DNA of 64,000 nucleotides from Trogon surrucura (Eukaryota > Chordata > Aves > Trogoniformes > Trogonidae). This document shows positions 1 through 13,319 of this stretch, piece after piece (position 1 is the first letter of the stretch; each line of letters begins with the position of its first letter). The stretch is taken from positions 52,498,635-52,562,634 of the forward strand of contig CM036619.1 of assembly GCA_020746105.1 (NCBI GenBank). The letters run 5' to 3'. The notes under the pieces were generated by a model. The model was not told where the DNA came from. It made no database searches and saw nothing but the letters and a program-made list of their open reading frames with translations. A program made the translations under genes and the position numbers.

Positions 1-1880
1 AATCTGGTATTTTTGGAAGTCCAGTAAAAGAAATGATCTTGCATTCATCCTGAGAAACGCATAAAGTTTTCCTGTGTAAGATAACTATGCTACAGAATGT
101 AATTTTGTCCCTAGTTCCAGGGGAGAAGCAGGCGAACCTTGGCCTCAAAGATACTTACTGCCATTTATGAGAAAAATTCTGTTATATTGAATCATTTCAG
201 TTCCAGGAAGGGAATACTTGACAAGTATCAGAGATCAATTTTTTATGTATAAAAGCCTCTGCTTTCATAAATTGTATCATTCTGGTGGCTATGTTCTATA
301 AGGCCCTGGAGCATTAGGAACTCCCTCCCACGTTCTTCAGGTCTAATGCAGCAAAATGACACCAACTTCTCTCCCCATTAATGTGGCATCATCCTCCCTG
401 ACCCAAGCCTAGGAGAACTACACCTAGTGTTTCACCATAATGACGAGATTAGTGCCAAATACCAAAATACTGTAATTTCATCAGCCCAACTCAAGACTCT
501 CCTGCCTGTACATCTCAAGATTACATTACCCCATTAGGTCCCCTTTCAGTGGGAGTTTCTCTTCAGCTGCTGTGCCCCTCTTTTCCAAATCTTTCCAGAG
601 CCACTGCTTTGAAGTGAAGTTTCCCATCTTATTATTGTGGCCTTCATTCTCTGTTTTCAGATATATTGCTTTGTGGTTACCTGTAATAAAGTGATATATA
701 TATGCTTGTTTTCTATTTGCCACTCGATTACATCAATGACCTATTTTCATTTCTGTTCCTCTGGTCTGTTGCAATACAATGAGTTTACGTTTTCTTGTCT
801 ATCACAGATCAAAATGGAAAATTGCCAGGAGACAGTCCAGGTGGAGCTCCACTAGTTAACACCCTTGAACAGTCAGTGATACTGAACAATGATTGTTTAG
901 CATTGAGACTATCAGTTGAGTTAACCACTGGATTTTGAACTATCTGGTATATTAATTTGCTATAACCTCTCCATCAAAGAACTATGCAAAACTAATGCCT
1001 CATGCTTTATAGTAGTTTTATACAAAATAACTGTCTTTATGAATTAAAGTCTTACTCTTCTGAAAAAGGTACCAGATCATCACAGCAAAATCTACTCTCT
1101 GTAAATCCCTGACAGTTGGCACAAATAACATAATTCCTTTTATTTCAGTTTTTATTAGCACAGTCATTTTGGGCAGCGTACATTTCAGGCCATGGCCTTC
1201 CATCAGGGCAGTAGCCACAAGAATCCAGACAACGTCAGCCTGTGGACCGGAGAGAAGCTCGTGCCTGAAGTGCTCACATTGCTCTTTACACCTTCCAAAA
1301 TGTTGTTGCAGCGTGAACTTTTTCCCACCTCGTTGAGATGCCCTGGAGTTCCAGTTCTTCCAAAAGTGAGCTTTAGTGACTCAGAGCACTCTTCTGTCAG
1401 CTCTTAGTAAGTTCTGGGGCGCTAAGAGTACGCATTTTTGATGGTATCAGTGGCTGCTGAGGCACCTGCTGTTTCCTCGGCACCAGTGACAGCACTTGCT
1501 TTTTTTTTCCCAAATGTGGAACCGGGGTATTTATTGGCAGTCCTACAGTGTGTACACTGCCAACCTTTTTTCATCTTACGGGATGCAACCTTGAGTCAAA
1601 ACAGAGTCCGAACAAATCCCCTTAAGTGTTTCCTAACGACAGCACAGTTATGTTGGTTGAAGCCTCTCGCCCGCCAGCATCACTGATGCATTTCCACCTT
1701 TCCTGTACAGCAACAAATCCATTCTTAAAATCGCTCGGTTCCCATAGAGCTGCGTTCTTTAACGGCGTTCATCCATATTTCTCCTCATGCCTTGAAGCGT
1801 CCTTTTTTCTTTTTTTTTTTTTTTTTTTGGCTAAACACACAATGTTTTTTAATAGATTTCCACGTCAGTGCCTCATACGG
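1..1880. other. Unassigned sequence at the left edge
   Basis: I see no coding exon, RNA gene or recognisable repeat here. The open frames present (up to 82 codons before 1.7 kb) have no familiar protein motif. If a neighbouring gene runs leftwards from the CpG island at about 2 kb, this stretch would be the start of its first intron, but that is inference. Confidence 0.4.
1810..1853 (-). other. Poly(A) tract with upstream ATTAAA on the minus strand
   Basis: The plus strand carries T19 at 1810-1828. Read on the minus strand this is an A19 tract preceded, 20 nt upstream, by ATTAAA (1848-1853). That spacing matches a transcript 3' end copied into DNA, as in a processed retrocopy. No target-site duplication or known parent transcript was recognised, and the GC-rich DNA that would form the body of the copy is also explained as a CpG island. 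It may simply be a T-run. Confidence 0.25.
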
Positions 1881-1884
1881 AAAC

Positions 1885-2335
1885 AAAACCGAACCAGCCC
1901 CCCCCGCGCCGCCAACCGCGACCAGCCCCGCCGAGCCCCGACCTCGGCCCCGGCCCGGCCTCACCCGCGCGCCCGCAGCGCCCCCTGGCGGCTTCTGCCC
2001 GCACCCTCTGCGGGGCGGCGGGCCCGGCCGCGGGGGAACGGAGTCACGGCGGCTTCCAGGCTCCCGGAGACCGGCGTGGCTGTGCCGCGGTGCGACCGAG
2101 GCCAGGGGCGCAAGTCAGCGGGCTGCGGGCGGCCCTAAGCCCGCTCGGCGGGGCTGGCCTCTGCCCGGGAGCCTCGGGGTCGCGGCTGCCGCCCGGCGAC
2201 GACGTCTCAGCTGCTGCCGGGGGACGTGGGGACCAGCGGAGGGACAGCGGGGGTTGCGGGAGCAACCCGGCTGCTCTTCGGGGCTGCCCTGGAGCCGAGT
2301 TCTGCTCCGGGGAAGGGCGTGTGTGATGAGTGAGT
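1885..2335. promoter_or_regulatory. CpG island without an assigned gene
   Basis: About 450 bp of very GC-rich, CpG-dense DNA sits in otherwise AT-rich surroundings, with sharp borders on both sides. That is typical of a vertebrate promoter. No initiator ATG with a recognisable protein follows on either strand. A GT-GAGG donor-like site lies on the minus strand near 1960. Vertebrate synteny places GREB1L head to head with ROCK1, so a leftward GREB1L non-coding first exon is one candidate; an unannotated lncRNA promoter or an orphan island are others. Confidence 0.55.
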
Positions 2336-2339
2336 TCCC

Positions 2340-5303
2340 CCTTGTCTCTCCCATTTCCTTTCTTTTCCCGCTGCAAATTTGTCATCTTACCCTTGAATTA
2401 TATATACATGCTCCTCCTGGGGCACCGTTGTAAAATTTAAGTTCTTATGTTCTGTACTGCACAGATAAGTAACACTTTTCCTTTCTCTTTAGTCTCTTGC
2501 ATCACTAATTTGTTCCTTCCCTGTCTGGGCCAGCCCCGGTGACAGCAAAGCTCTGCGCACGGACTCCCGGCGTGGGTGTCTGGAAGCGAGCAGGTGTGAC
2601 AGGGATGGGCATCCCATGGACGGAGAAGGCGAGGGGACAGGGTCAGTGGAGGGCGATGGTCTGCAGGGGAAATCTGCCCTGCTGGAGAACGTGACAGTGA
2701 TCCACATCATTTCTGTTCGGTCGAAATCCCTTGTCATTCGAGTCAAAATACGCCACAGTATCACAACAGCAAATGCTGCCTGAAGACGCCCTGTGAATCT
2801 GACCGTGGAAAGAGCCTGTGTATGTGTGTGGGAGCATCTCTTCTCCTGATACCTCTCCAAAGGATAGAAAACTGCTATGTCAAGATACAGCTCATTTTTA
2901 CAGCTGCTGGTACACTGTGGTCAGTTCAAGGGAGAAATGCCGGTTTAGCCTAACTTCTCTTCGCCAAACATCTGTCTGAAATAAAGTGTGCTTGACAGTA
3001 CACGCATGTGTGTGAGCACACCCTGTTCAGGATAGGGTGGAACCAGGATGTTGCCTGCCCAAGAAAGCCGGGCTGCCGCTTGGCAAAGAACACAACCCCT
3101 GGCAACATGCCCAGAAAACTGGAGCACCCCACAGAAAAAGTAAAACAAACAAACAAACAACAAAAAAATGCAAGCAGAAAAGAGCTCTCAAATAGGCTTC
3201 CTTACTTGGGCAAGAGGCAGATTATTTAATTTGTGGCTTTTTTTTTACCTTGAAGTCCTCCTGTAAGCAACACCCAAGGACAGAGAAGGCACTGCCTGCC
3301 TACCTTTCTCCCCTGTGGCTGCATCTCCTAGGTCAGCCCCACTCACCATCACTGAATCCCCTTTTTTTTCCTGATGAGAGATAATTTAGGCTCAAGCAAA
3401 CTGAAGCCTGCCCTCCAGTTGTCAATCCATGGCTTTGGATGTAGGTGGTCTCCTGAGGATAGCAGCATGCTATTGCCTAAGTGTCTTTGGCGTCCACCCT
3501 GTGACACCCATATGGAAGCGGCATTGTAAACGCCATCGTGATGTATGTTGCCGATATGCGTCCAGCTCCTCAGCTGGATCCAGGCTGGAATTTTGCAGAC
3601 AGGACTAGGGAAATAGGAAGGGTGCACATGACTTCTAGTGTGCCTCTTTACTGACAAAAACACACCTCTGGCTCTGTGATCGCCTCTTCATCACCTCCAG
3701 CATATGAGCATGGAGACAAAATATACATGCAAAAGGAGAGGACAAAAGCAGAGCTTGCAGGACATCTGAGGCAAAGTGAAGTAGGTAGCTGGGAAGGGCT
3801 GTAGTACAGAGACTAAAGAGGCTCTGACTTGAATCTCCAGTTAAAGGACACCAGTGACTAGCAACAGTGATCTGGAGATGAAAAAATTACAAGAAGTCAA
3901 GAAATGGCTGATGAAACTTGTTCTGACACTATTAGAACAAGCCCAAGATCCACCTGCACAAAGTTAAGATTGTTCTGAACAGAAGTTCAGCTAAAATATT
4001 TTTTTTTACTAATATGTTTTACAGTATGTGACTGAAAACTTCTGATCTGATAATAGAAGTCCTAAAGCCAAATTTACCATGTCCCCAACCTACAGCTCCT
4101 TAAAATATCATTCCTTTGCATATTTCTCCTCTGAGCAGTGATCTGGCACTATTTAGGTTATACAATTCAAAATAGCCATTGCCTGAGGTGACTAGATTTT
4201 CAGGAAAATGTTTCGTGTAGGATCTAGCAGCAGTCTTTGAATATGACAATCTGCATTGAGCTACCTGATTGCACCAATTAGGAATATTCACAAACATAAC
4301 TATAGGACTATATTTCATCCAAAAATGAAAATTTAAAGAAAGAAAAAATAAAGGATGAATTCACTGCTTTTTAAAATTTTTTTTTCCTTTAGCAGTAGAG
4401 TTTTTCTAGTAACAGACACAAAATGAACAATTAACATTTATATTGCACTTTTCAACCACGGTTTTTAAAGTATTTTCCAAAAGTACTCAAGTATCACTGG
4501 CAGAAAAACTGAATCAAACCCAGTGGAATTACTTGCTGCAGTTCTGCCAAAGACGCAAAAGCAGAATTAAATGCTAATAACTGTCTTGTGTCTTAATTCT
4601 CTGCACTGACTCCCACTGCTGTAAACTGTATTATCTATGCTGAGACTAAAAGGTGAAAAAATGCTCTCCATGTGCTTTAGACCCTAGCGAGGATCAAAAC
4701 ATATTACTGCATTAATCAAATGGCACTGCATAAATCAAAAGCATCATTCTTTTTTTAGGTTATCTTTAGCATTTTTAAACCATGTAATAAATTTATATTT
4801 GACTGAAACTTTAAAAATTATTCATTCTAATAGTTTATTTACTGCAGACATTTGTTTATAAAATAAAAGATATTTTTGCTGAAAGGGTTCTGCATATTCC
4901 GATCAACTTGTGGAAATCTCAGGAACACTGGAGATGGCTCCCTCGGGTTTTGTCAATGCTAATATGAGGAGCCACTGTAAGTTGTAGCTATAGGGTATTC
5001 CCTCCTGGTATACACTTCCAGATCACTGAGATTTTTTTACTTCAAATCCTTAGATCTGGGTGGATTTTTTTCCTAGAAAAAAGAGCATGCTCAGTGCTGT
5101 ATAAGTTAAAACATCATTAAACATTTGTGTGATTTAGTAAGGTGACACATTTCCTGACAACTATGGAACTGTGGGCATGTCGGAGGGCACTGCTGAGCTA
5201 TTCGCGTGGCCTGAGACTGAAGATTTATTAGTGTCTGGTCTGTCTGCTGATCGTGCTGTGCAATTACAGCACAGAGACTCGTATCTCAAGAAGGACTTTG
5301 CAT
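2340..5303. other. Intergenic sequence, no gene seen
   Basis: Moderately AT-rich unique-looking DNA. Only small simple-sequence patches are visible, such as an (AAAC)n stretch near 3147-3165. The open frames here, up to 123 codons on the minus strand at 2489-2860, show no familiar motif and no codon pattern that suggests a real exon. Confidence 0.5.
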
Positions 5304-5538
5304 CATCATAGAAGCATAGAAGCATAGAATGCATTGGGTTGGAAGGGACCTTCAAAGGTCATCTAGTTCAATCCCCTGCAGTGAGCAGGGACATCTTTAA
5401 CCAGATCAGGTTGCTCAGAGCCCCACCAAGCCCAACTTTAAATGTCTCCAGGGATGGAGCCTTCACCACCTCGCTGGGCAACCTGTGCTGGTGTTTCATC
5501 ACCCTCATAGTAAAGAACTTTTTCTTAATGTCTAATCA
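5304..5538 (-). mobile_element. CR1 LINE fragment, 3' end
   Basis: The plus strand reads as the reverse complement of a CR1 tail. It opens with degenerate octamer repeats (atcatagaa/gcatagaa), then 'ttggaagggacctt', 'tcatctagttcaatcccctgc', and the segment encoding the end of ORF2 (minus-strand sense of 'spavfkvgl' type). It is 5' truncated after about 235 bp. It belongs to the same subfamily as the fragment at 31.9 kb, sharing the 'gaatgcattgggttggaaggga' start in form. Confidence 0.9.
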
Positions 5539-8154
5539 CTGCAGTGTATCAAAGCAACTTCTATTCTGTAATCAAAGGGACAGAAACGCTCTAACTAGAA
5601 AATGTTTGTAACATTTTACAGCGTCTAATCCAAATAGCAGATCTCTGAAGTGTCAGGTTAGCTTAACTGGAAGACATTTAAGCCTCAAGACGTGGTCTCA
5701 GGTCCACTGTTGATGCTAGCAAATGCTTTGAAGGTAGGGAAAGGAGTGCCTTATTGTTATAATTGTTGTCCTTTGGCTGAAATACTTAAACAAATTGCAT
5801 TTTCTTTTGCTGAGAGTTGTTTATCCCAGAGTAAATGTAGATACAAACAAACAGAAGATCGCTGGTATTTTCAAAGCCTGAATGTCTATCCGAGCTTCCC
5901 CGGTTTGGCTCTCAGACTACAGAGGCTAAGCCTTTCCAGCTCCAAACTATCATTACTTCACCCAGTTGGAAGCCACTTGGGATTTGTTCAGGGTTTTTTA
6001 ATGCCAATCCCATACTCAAAAAATACTGAAAAAAAAAATTAATCTACCCTATGACTTGCCAGAAGGATGGCCAATAATTTTATATAAAGGTGAACTGAGT
6101 CCCTCTTGAAATCAGCAAACCTGAGCTATAGATGACAGGTCAAGCAAGGGCAGAGGTTTACTCCAAGGGACTTCATCTGTGGGATGGCCAATGCTCAAAG
6201 GTGTAAATTCAGGCCAGGAGTCCATCCTTCAGCTAAACACATCCTCATGGCAGAGACATACCTATCTATGCTTGGGTTTTTCAGTGTTTTGGGGTTATTT
6301 GGTATAAAATGTACGAACTAAAAATCAGCTAGCACACTAGCTCATAACAGATTTATTATATGAAGCACATCTAGCTGTCCAACACAAAACAATCATCTAT
6401 TCTACTCATGTTAAGTATTCAAGGAGGTTACGTTGTTGGAATGTGGATTTTTTCCCCCTAAATCTGAAGACTTTCAGCTATATGCTATTAAGGAACGGCT
6501 TTGAAGTTCTCAGCACTGACAGCAATGTAGGGAAAAGTTTGTACGCTGTGTGGCTTGTGGCTCGTAGCCTCCTGATGCTGAAAGATGTTCGTAGCTCCTG
6601 GCAGTCTCCTGTTGACACCAGCTGTCTAGTGGCAGTCGTCCTTTAGCAAAATCTCATCCTGCAGTAGTAATAGGTACTGAGCAAATGCATAGCTGAATTT
6701 CTGATGGTGTTTCTCCGCCCACATGCACACCTCGGAGATTGCTACTGCTGCGTATTTTTTTAGTTTGTTCTTTCTTGCAAGGAAAATCTGACCTTTTCAT
6801 TTATATGCTGACTCTTTTCAACAATAACATGACAAAAACTTTTACTGGAAAAAAACAGAGTTAATTTTTTTCTGTGTGGCCCCAAGTGACCCCTTGTTCC
6901 CACTGCCTTTGAAATTGCTGGAGTTTGCTTAGCCTGAAAAATTACAGCTATAGGAAAAGTTATGCTTCACTGGTCTATTTTAAAAAGGAACATCAGAATT
7001 TTAAAAATAGAATCCTCATTTTTTTTATGACCGTGGCATCTCCAGCCCAAGTATGTTGATGCAATTTCCAAAGCACTAAGAAATGTCTTAGGTCACATTT
7101 AAGTTAGGTCAGCCAAATCCAGGATCAGTGAAAAAATGAGTTGTTCATCTGGTCTGGAATGAGATCTTTCTTCCCATCATTCTTAATTGTAAAGATATCT
7201 TTTGTGTGGTTGAAGCTAATTTTAAGCCAAGGCTGAGTGTATTTGTGTACTATCTATGTGTGTTTTATGCATCAGCAGCACACTGCGTTACTAGTAGTCT
7301 GCATACACAATTAGGGCTTTATGATCTTTGAAGTCAGTTAATACAAAGATTTATATATTTGCAGCAATAAAAGTCTGGGAAGTAATAGGAATAGGTGATT
7401 CTTAGAGCTACAGTCTGATTCTCCTTTGATTTTTCTTGGTTTGGCTTCATTGCCTTCAGTGGAGTTAATCCTCACCCTGATTTGAGCACCAGAAGAAAAG
7501 AAGAAGGAAATCCATCCATCCCCGAGTGTATGCCTAGGGAGGTCTGCTTTGCTTTGCTTTGCTTTCAGACCACAGCCCTGCGTGGGGGATAGCACCGAAA
7601 GAGAGAGCAGGCTCTGCCACGGAAATGAAACCCTGTGCCGTGTTTCTGCCACCGAATAACTCAGAGCAGCATCTTCAAGACCAGGACCGAGCCTGGCTCT
7701 TGCGACTGATGCCCAAAGGGGTGAGTCTGGCCCCAACGTGCAGCAGCCAAAGGGGCCGATTTACTGGGGGGTCCTGCCCGCTCGCTGGTGATGCTGCACT
7801 GGGCAGGCGGGAGGGAGGTCACGCCTGGGCGCAGGAGTGAAAGTCACATTCAGAGAAGCGTGTGGATCGCTTGAAGGAAATTGTAAGGTGAAAACATACT
7901 GACATAATTGGCGCATTACTGCTTGCTTTGTCAAGAACCGTCCCACAGGCCGCTTCGCTCTTTGGCAAAGCATTCAGCTACTGCACTAGGATTTAAAAGT
8001 AAAATGAGTTGAACTTTAGCAGATCTATAGCAGCAGTGAACTACTGCTAGCAAAGGAAAATCCACATCTAGTGATTTCCTGCTGCTATAATGTTTTGATA
8101 ACAGTGGTACACAAAGACTTGTTTTGTTTAGCGTGTGCCGTATTATTGCATCTC

Positions 8155-8220
8155 AGACAAAGTCTCGATTCTCTACGTCCAAGACAAAGTTTCAGTTCTC
8201 TCCATTTGAGACAAAACCCC
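8155..8220. repeat. 27-bp tandem repeat, about 2.4 copies
   Basis: Units start at 8155, 8182 and 8209, each opening with 'agacaaa'. Units one and two share about three quarters of their bases ('...ttctct.c.t..') and the third is cut off after some twelve bases. This is a small degenerate minisatellite. Confidence 0.55.
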
Positions 8221-9619
8221 AGGATAAAAAATATGGATTTGAAATGTCCCAAACTGCAGAGGAGTAAGGAATCAGATTAGCATGAATTTCTGCTTCTATC
8301 TACAATGAAAACAAAGATAAAGCAAATATGTATTTTGTAATTGCAGGGACAAATTTAGGAAGGAGTTTGTGCTTTGTCATTCCCTATCTAATTATGAAAG
8401 CAGAAAAATGAGAATATTCTCCCCATTCTCTATACTCACACCCTACCCCAGGCAGACCTGTGCTGATATTTGCTTTCCTACAGCAGTGAGTTTCCCTTCA
8501 AGAGCTCAAAGGCATGGAGAGAAGCTTTGTTTACCGCCCCCAGGTGCAAACCTCATTAACTAATGTTTACTTCTTTTGTGTTTTCAGTAATGAGCCAGGT
8601 TAATTGATACTGAAGGTGGTGGTGGTGGGGAGAATGGTGAGGAAAACTGAGGAGCTGGTTTTACATCTTTTCAGTTTTACAGGGTCATAGGCAAAATGGC
8701 TGTCAGCCATTTAGCTATACCCCCCAAAATGAGACGATGAACCGCCTACATAGGTTGGTTTTGGTTTGTTTGTTTTTTTTCGGGATGGTGGGAAACAAAG
8801 CACAGCCAACCCCCTGACTTCTTGAAAGTTATACTGTATGAAATTCTACTTTTGACACTGGAAAATGCTTTCTCCTGTTGTTCAAAGTGACTCCAGATGC
8901 CGATGTACTTAGGACATGGCACAAGTAACCCAACTGGAATGAAAAAGCAAGGTAATTGAGTTTACATTCATTTGTCAATATTCCTAAGGGACAAACTGCT
9001 CAGCCTGCCAAGTTTGCTCTGCTTACGCACACATAAGAAAAGCGTGAACTTAAACCGACTGGAGATTCCCACAGTAGATTCTCCCCGGTGAATAGGGAAT
9101 CTCTGCTGCTGTAATCTGGTGGAGGTGGTGGGATGGCTTCTACCCAAGTCGTTCCCCCACATCCCACAATACTGGGAGGTAGGCTGAACTTTTATCAGGA
9201 AAAGAAAGAAAATGTTGTGATAGAACTGAGTTTTTCTGCATCAGATTTTCCCCAAGCCCCATTTTCAAAGGACAAAATATTAGTTTCTTCCTAGGCTTTT
9301 CTGTGCTTCTCACTATTACAGTATTGGGGAGCTTCATATATACTAGTGAAGTGAGAGATTATTATCCCTATATGTGAAACAGAACATGGAGATCAAAGCA
9401 CAAAGTTTAACTTTGGGTGAGCACTCTGGGACGGTTAGGAGCAGACTTTTTCAAAGAACTTGGCTGTTTTATCCTTTAAATAGCTATGTATTTGACTAAC
9501 CACTGTCCCTCATGTAAAATAGTTCTATGAAAAGGGATCTCCATGTAGTTAGACAATACAAACAGTAGCGATATCCATGCCAAACACAGGAGCAAGTCAA
9601 TGGCCGTAGCAGAGCAGAC

Positions 9620-9690
9620 ATGAGAGAAGACTTCTCTCATATGGTCTCATAAGAGACTTCTCTCACATCACAAGACCATGTGAGAGAAGT
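9620..9690. repeat. Cluster of overlapping inverted repeats
   Basis: Three inverted pairs overlap in 71 bp. The first is a near-continuous palindrome at 9620-9640 (10-bp arms 'atgagagaag' around one base). The second pairs 9631-9647 with 9673-9689 (16 of 17 bases). The third pairs 9657-9669 with 9678-9690 (13 of 13). The shared core is 'cttctctca'. The segment could fold into alternative hairpins or a cruciform. Confidence 0.8.
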
Positions 9691-12600
9691 AGTGACTATG
9701 GCCAATGTTCAGTGTGTACTGAAAATATGAAAGAAAAGCAGAAAAGATGGGAGAATTTGTGAGAGGAAGCAACAAGGGAATATTTGATCCTGTGGTCTGG
9801 GAGGAAGCTGGGGAACATGTCTCGAAGGAAAATTGAAATTAAGAGCCTCTTCAGCTTAGCTCTGGGTGGCAGGAGCTGGTGGGGACAAGCAAAAGAATTG
9901 CCTCCTGTTTGGCTTCTGCTGTGTCCGAGGAAACAGTCTTGTAACTAACCCAGGGGAAAAGTTGCTCCACCACAAATTTCTTCTTGCAGTAGAAAAAACC
10001 TTCAGCACATTGGCTCTAATGACATGTTAAGGTGAAAGTTCACAGACAAAAGCATCCAACTCCCTATTGGAAAGGTGGGCCCCGACAGCAGCTGCCAGTA
10101 CCCAGCAGGTGTGATGCTAGGTGGGTTGGATCCACTGTGTATACACTATGAACCTGGCATAGACAGGTCTAGCAAATCTTATATGTCAGATTTGAAACTT
10201 GAAGGACTCAAAAAACACAAGCGTGGGGAGCCGGGATTCTCTGTGCATGCCGGTCAGAGTTACCTTCATACTTCTGTGCTATGTCCAGGGCTGCTTAGCT
10301 GGGCTCCCCTTCCTGAGCTCTCCTGCTCTTGCTGGCATCAAGTGCCTTACTGAGGAATCTAGCCTGACAGGTGGCAAGCTCTAGTTTCCCTCATGGTCCA
10401 CTTCAGGGACCCAGGGTTTCACTGTGGGTGGTGGTGTCTGTGATGAATAAGGAACCTTGCAGATATGCAGAAACCAGTCCTGATGAACCAGAGCCCAAGC
10501 CACTTCACCCAGTGTAAGCAAGACTAGTTAGCTCAAGCCTCCTGGTCTCCCCTCCAAAGAAGACAGGCAAGACTGAAAAAGATCTGTGATCAAGCAGGAG
10601 GGGGCCAGACACCCAGAGAAAGGGAAGTCTGAGTGCCAATAGTTGAGGCCCTGGGACTTTCTGAGCATAGGCAGCTACAGGTCTAGCTTTTGAGCCTTTT
10701 CCTTCTCTGCTTTCCCATGAATGAAGGACACTTATGCTGGCACCAGCACAGCCAGGACCAGAAACCACAATTAGAGACCTCCCTCTGCAGGTGTCCATAG
10801 GTGTCCTCTGCTCGTACCTCAAAGCAGTGACATGGTGGTTGTAAGAAGGGGATCAGCTCCACCTGTGCATAAGCATGCGGTGCAGCAGCATCTGGAAGTA
10901 AATGACAGCCTGCCCTAGTCAGGGTGGGATACGTGTATGAAGAAGGTCAGACCATGCAGTGGCATCTCCCTGTGCTTAAGAGGCTTTGGGCAGGGGTACT
11001 TTGAGCATGGTAACAGGACTATGTAGCAAAAAGAGCAGATTTCCAAGAGTCCTGGGTGTGCAGTGGCCTCTCTGTGGGGCTCAGTGTGCCCTTCCCGGTC
11101 CGACAACTGTAGCAGCTGTGGAATCTGCTGGTACTCCCATGCCTCAGGCAGCTGTTGCCTCCAGTGAGAAACAGGGAAATGGGAGAGGCAAATGAGTGAG
11201 AAAGGGGTAAACAGTATTTTGTTCAAACTGAAGTGGTGAATGTTCTTGCTCAGCAGTTGTTCTCAGATACCCCAGTGTGTCAGGCTAAGCTCCCTTCAGA
11301 AACAGCTTGTCTACACAGAAGCCGTCTCAGGCCAACACCTTCTGTAAGAGAAACCAAAGAGGAGAGCAGAACAGGAGAACAGACAAATTCACCCTTTTCC
11401 AGGCTGTGTTCCACATATTTTCTTGTTCATTCTCAGCTCAGCCCAAGAGAATAATCACCGATGGCATATTCCTCACTTTCTACAGTGCAGGAGGAAGCAC
11501 TTGGGTCTCAAGCCTCTGGTGGTTCCTCTAAGGGTGGATATATACTTTCCCAAAACAAGGATTCTTCCTCCCCAGGAAAGCAAAACCAGCAGTCCAAATC
11601 AGAATTAGAGAATCAAATATATTTACATGAACTACATAACACTTTATAATAATAAAATAAATAATGAATACAATTGGGTGAGTTATTATAACAAAATATG
11701 ACCGATTTATGTAAACGTCCCAGAGGCGAGTATCTAGCACATGGAGAAACTCTTTCGAGGTGCATGCTGGGGCTGACAGCAAGCACCAGCTCCATACCTT
11801 TCCCCAGGAAGATGTAAGAGGAGGACAGGCCAGCAAACCTGAAAGCACATCAAGTAGCTTTCCCAGCTGTGAGTGTGGGTTACCATGCCCTGGCTATTAT
11901 CCCCAGCTCCCGGCAGAGTTGCTGGTCACCATGCCCCAATCTGACGGTTATTGTTTCCAGTTTCTGTTATGCATTGCTGGGCTTTGCTGCCGCAGTCGCT
12001 TCTTCCCCCTCCCACATGAATCACTGCACAGCGAGGAGAAAGGCAGCAGCCCAGAGGTGGGCAAAATAAAAGGCAGCAAGGAGCCTTGTGGCCTACCTGC
12101 TTTCTTTTTCTTCTCTCTCCAAGCCAGAAAGTTCCTCAGCATGAGCAAGCCAAAATATAACTTGGCACCAGTACCAAAGATAAATGTCAGTATTTTCCCT
12201 GGCAGTTAAAAACAAACTGTTTCCAAGTGTCCAAGGAGATTTTTCTCTTAGAGGACAGCCTCCCCACTGCGTAGGTTCCTCACTGGTCACTCTTTCTGCT
12301 GGTTGTGCATCCCTCAGAGAGCAGGTGAGTGGGATTTTCCTTCCCTACTCTTGCAGCAGGAGAGACCCAAGACCTGCTGTGGCAGTTGGGGTAAAGCTGT
12401 TCCCTGTATGTGCTCCCCAAGGTGTCCTGCACGCAGGACCGTGTGTGCACTCAGGGAAGGGCAGACACAAACCTGAGTTCTTTGGTCATTATGAGGTATG
12501 CTTACACAAAGTACAGGAGGCTAACATGATTCTCAGTAATCAGAGGAGACAGTTTACAGTCTTGTCTCTTTTGAATGCTGCAGAAAGAAATAAAAGCTTT

Positions 12601-13319
12601 ATGGCAGGTTAGAGCAGTTTGTGAAGTGTAGCAGGATAAATACCTCCTTGCAAACAGCAGCTGAAACAAAAACAGGATCGGCAGCTGCTCTCTCCACGAC
12701 TCATCCAGCCTACTCCAGGTTGAGCTCCAGGCTGCTGCCTGGTTCTTGTGTTTTGGAGGAAAATGCTTAACAGTTTGATCAAATGAGATCACTGGAGAGC
12801 ATCCTTTGGAGATACACAATTTCAGGAGGCAGTAGCAATTACGACATGACGTGACTGTTACTTCTTATAATCAGTACAGATGTACAGAGCTTTGAAGCGT
12901 ACACTATTTTTAGGCATCTGGATCTATTCCTGATGAAGATTCAGCTTTTGGACACTGCAGTTCAGTAATTCTTCCATTTTGATATCTTTATTTTTTTCTC
13001 AACATTATTTATTGTTATTTGATCTTACTTTTGTTTCCAAGAACTCTGTCTAGGAATATCATAGGAGAGATAGTAGTATCTTCAGCAAAGAAAGTAATCT
13101 CACCCTGGATCATTTTTTTTCTGTGTAGTTTTATACAAAGAGGAAACTGAAACAGTCATGGATATAGGCTGTGGATGACTATTAGCACTAGAATTTATTT
13201 CCAAAGAATACTGCTAAGAAATTAAGATTATCACAGGAAAAGGACTTGATGCGTTACTGATGCCCATGGGAGATGCTGATGACCTACATGCCTCCAGGAA
13301 TCCAGCATATATGTGATAG

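Larger units (their letters stand above)
5539..13319. other. Intergenic sequence, no gene seen
   Basis: Almost 8 kb without a supportable exon or a recognised interspersed repeat. Small structures are present: a pentamer run (gcttt)4 at about 7548-7567, a 27-bp tandem at 8155-8220, and a cluster of inverted repeats at 9620-9690. The stretch from about 10.0 to 12.6 kb is somewhat richer in GC and holds many short open frames on both strands (up to 149 codons), but none resembles a known protein. Confidence 0.5.

Noticed and set aside
1626-2433. Several frames of 79-213 codons around the 2-kb CpG island
   Set aside because: They overlap in multiple frames on both strands, share the Arg/Pro/Ala bias of GC-rich DNA, and run through a T19 tract translated as polyphenylalanine.
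10075-12819. A cluster of short frames on both strands (up to 149 codons)
   Set aside because: None has a known motif, splice-site framing or consistent codon use; a moderate GC rise explains their number.
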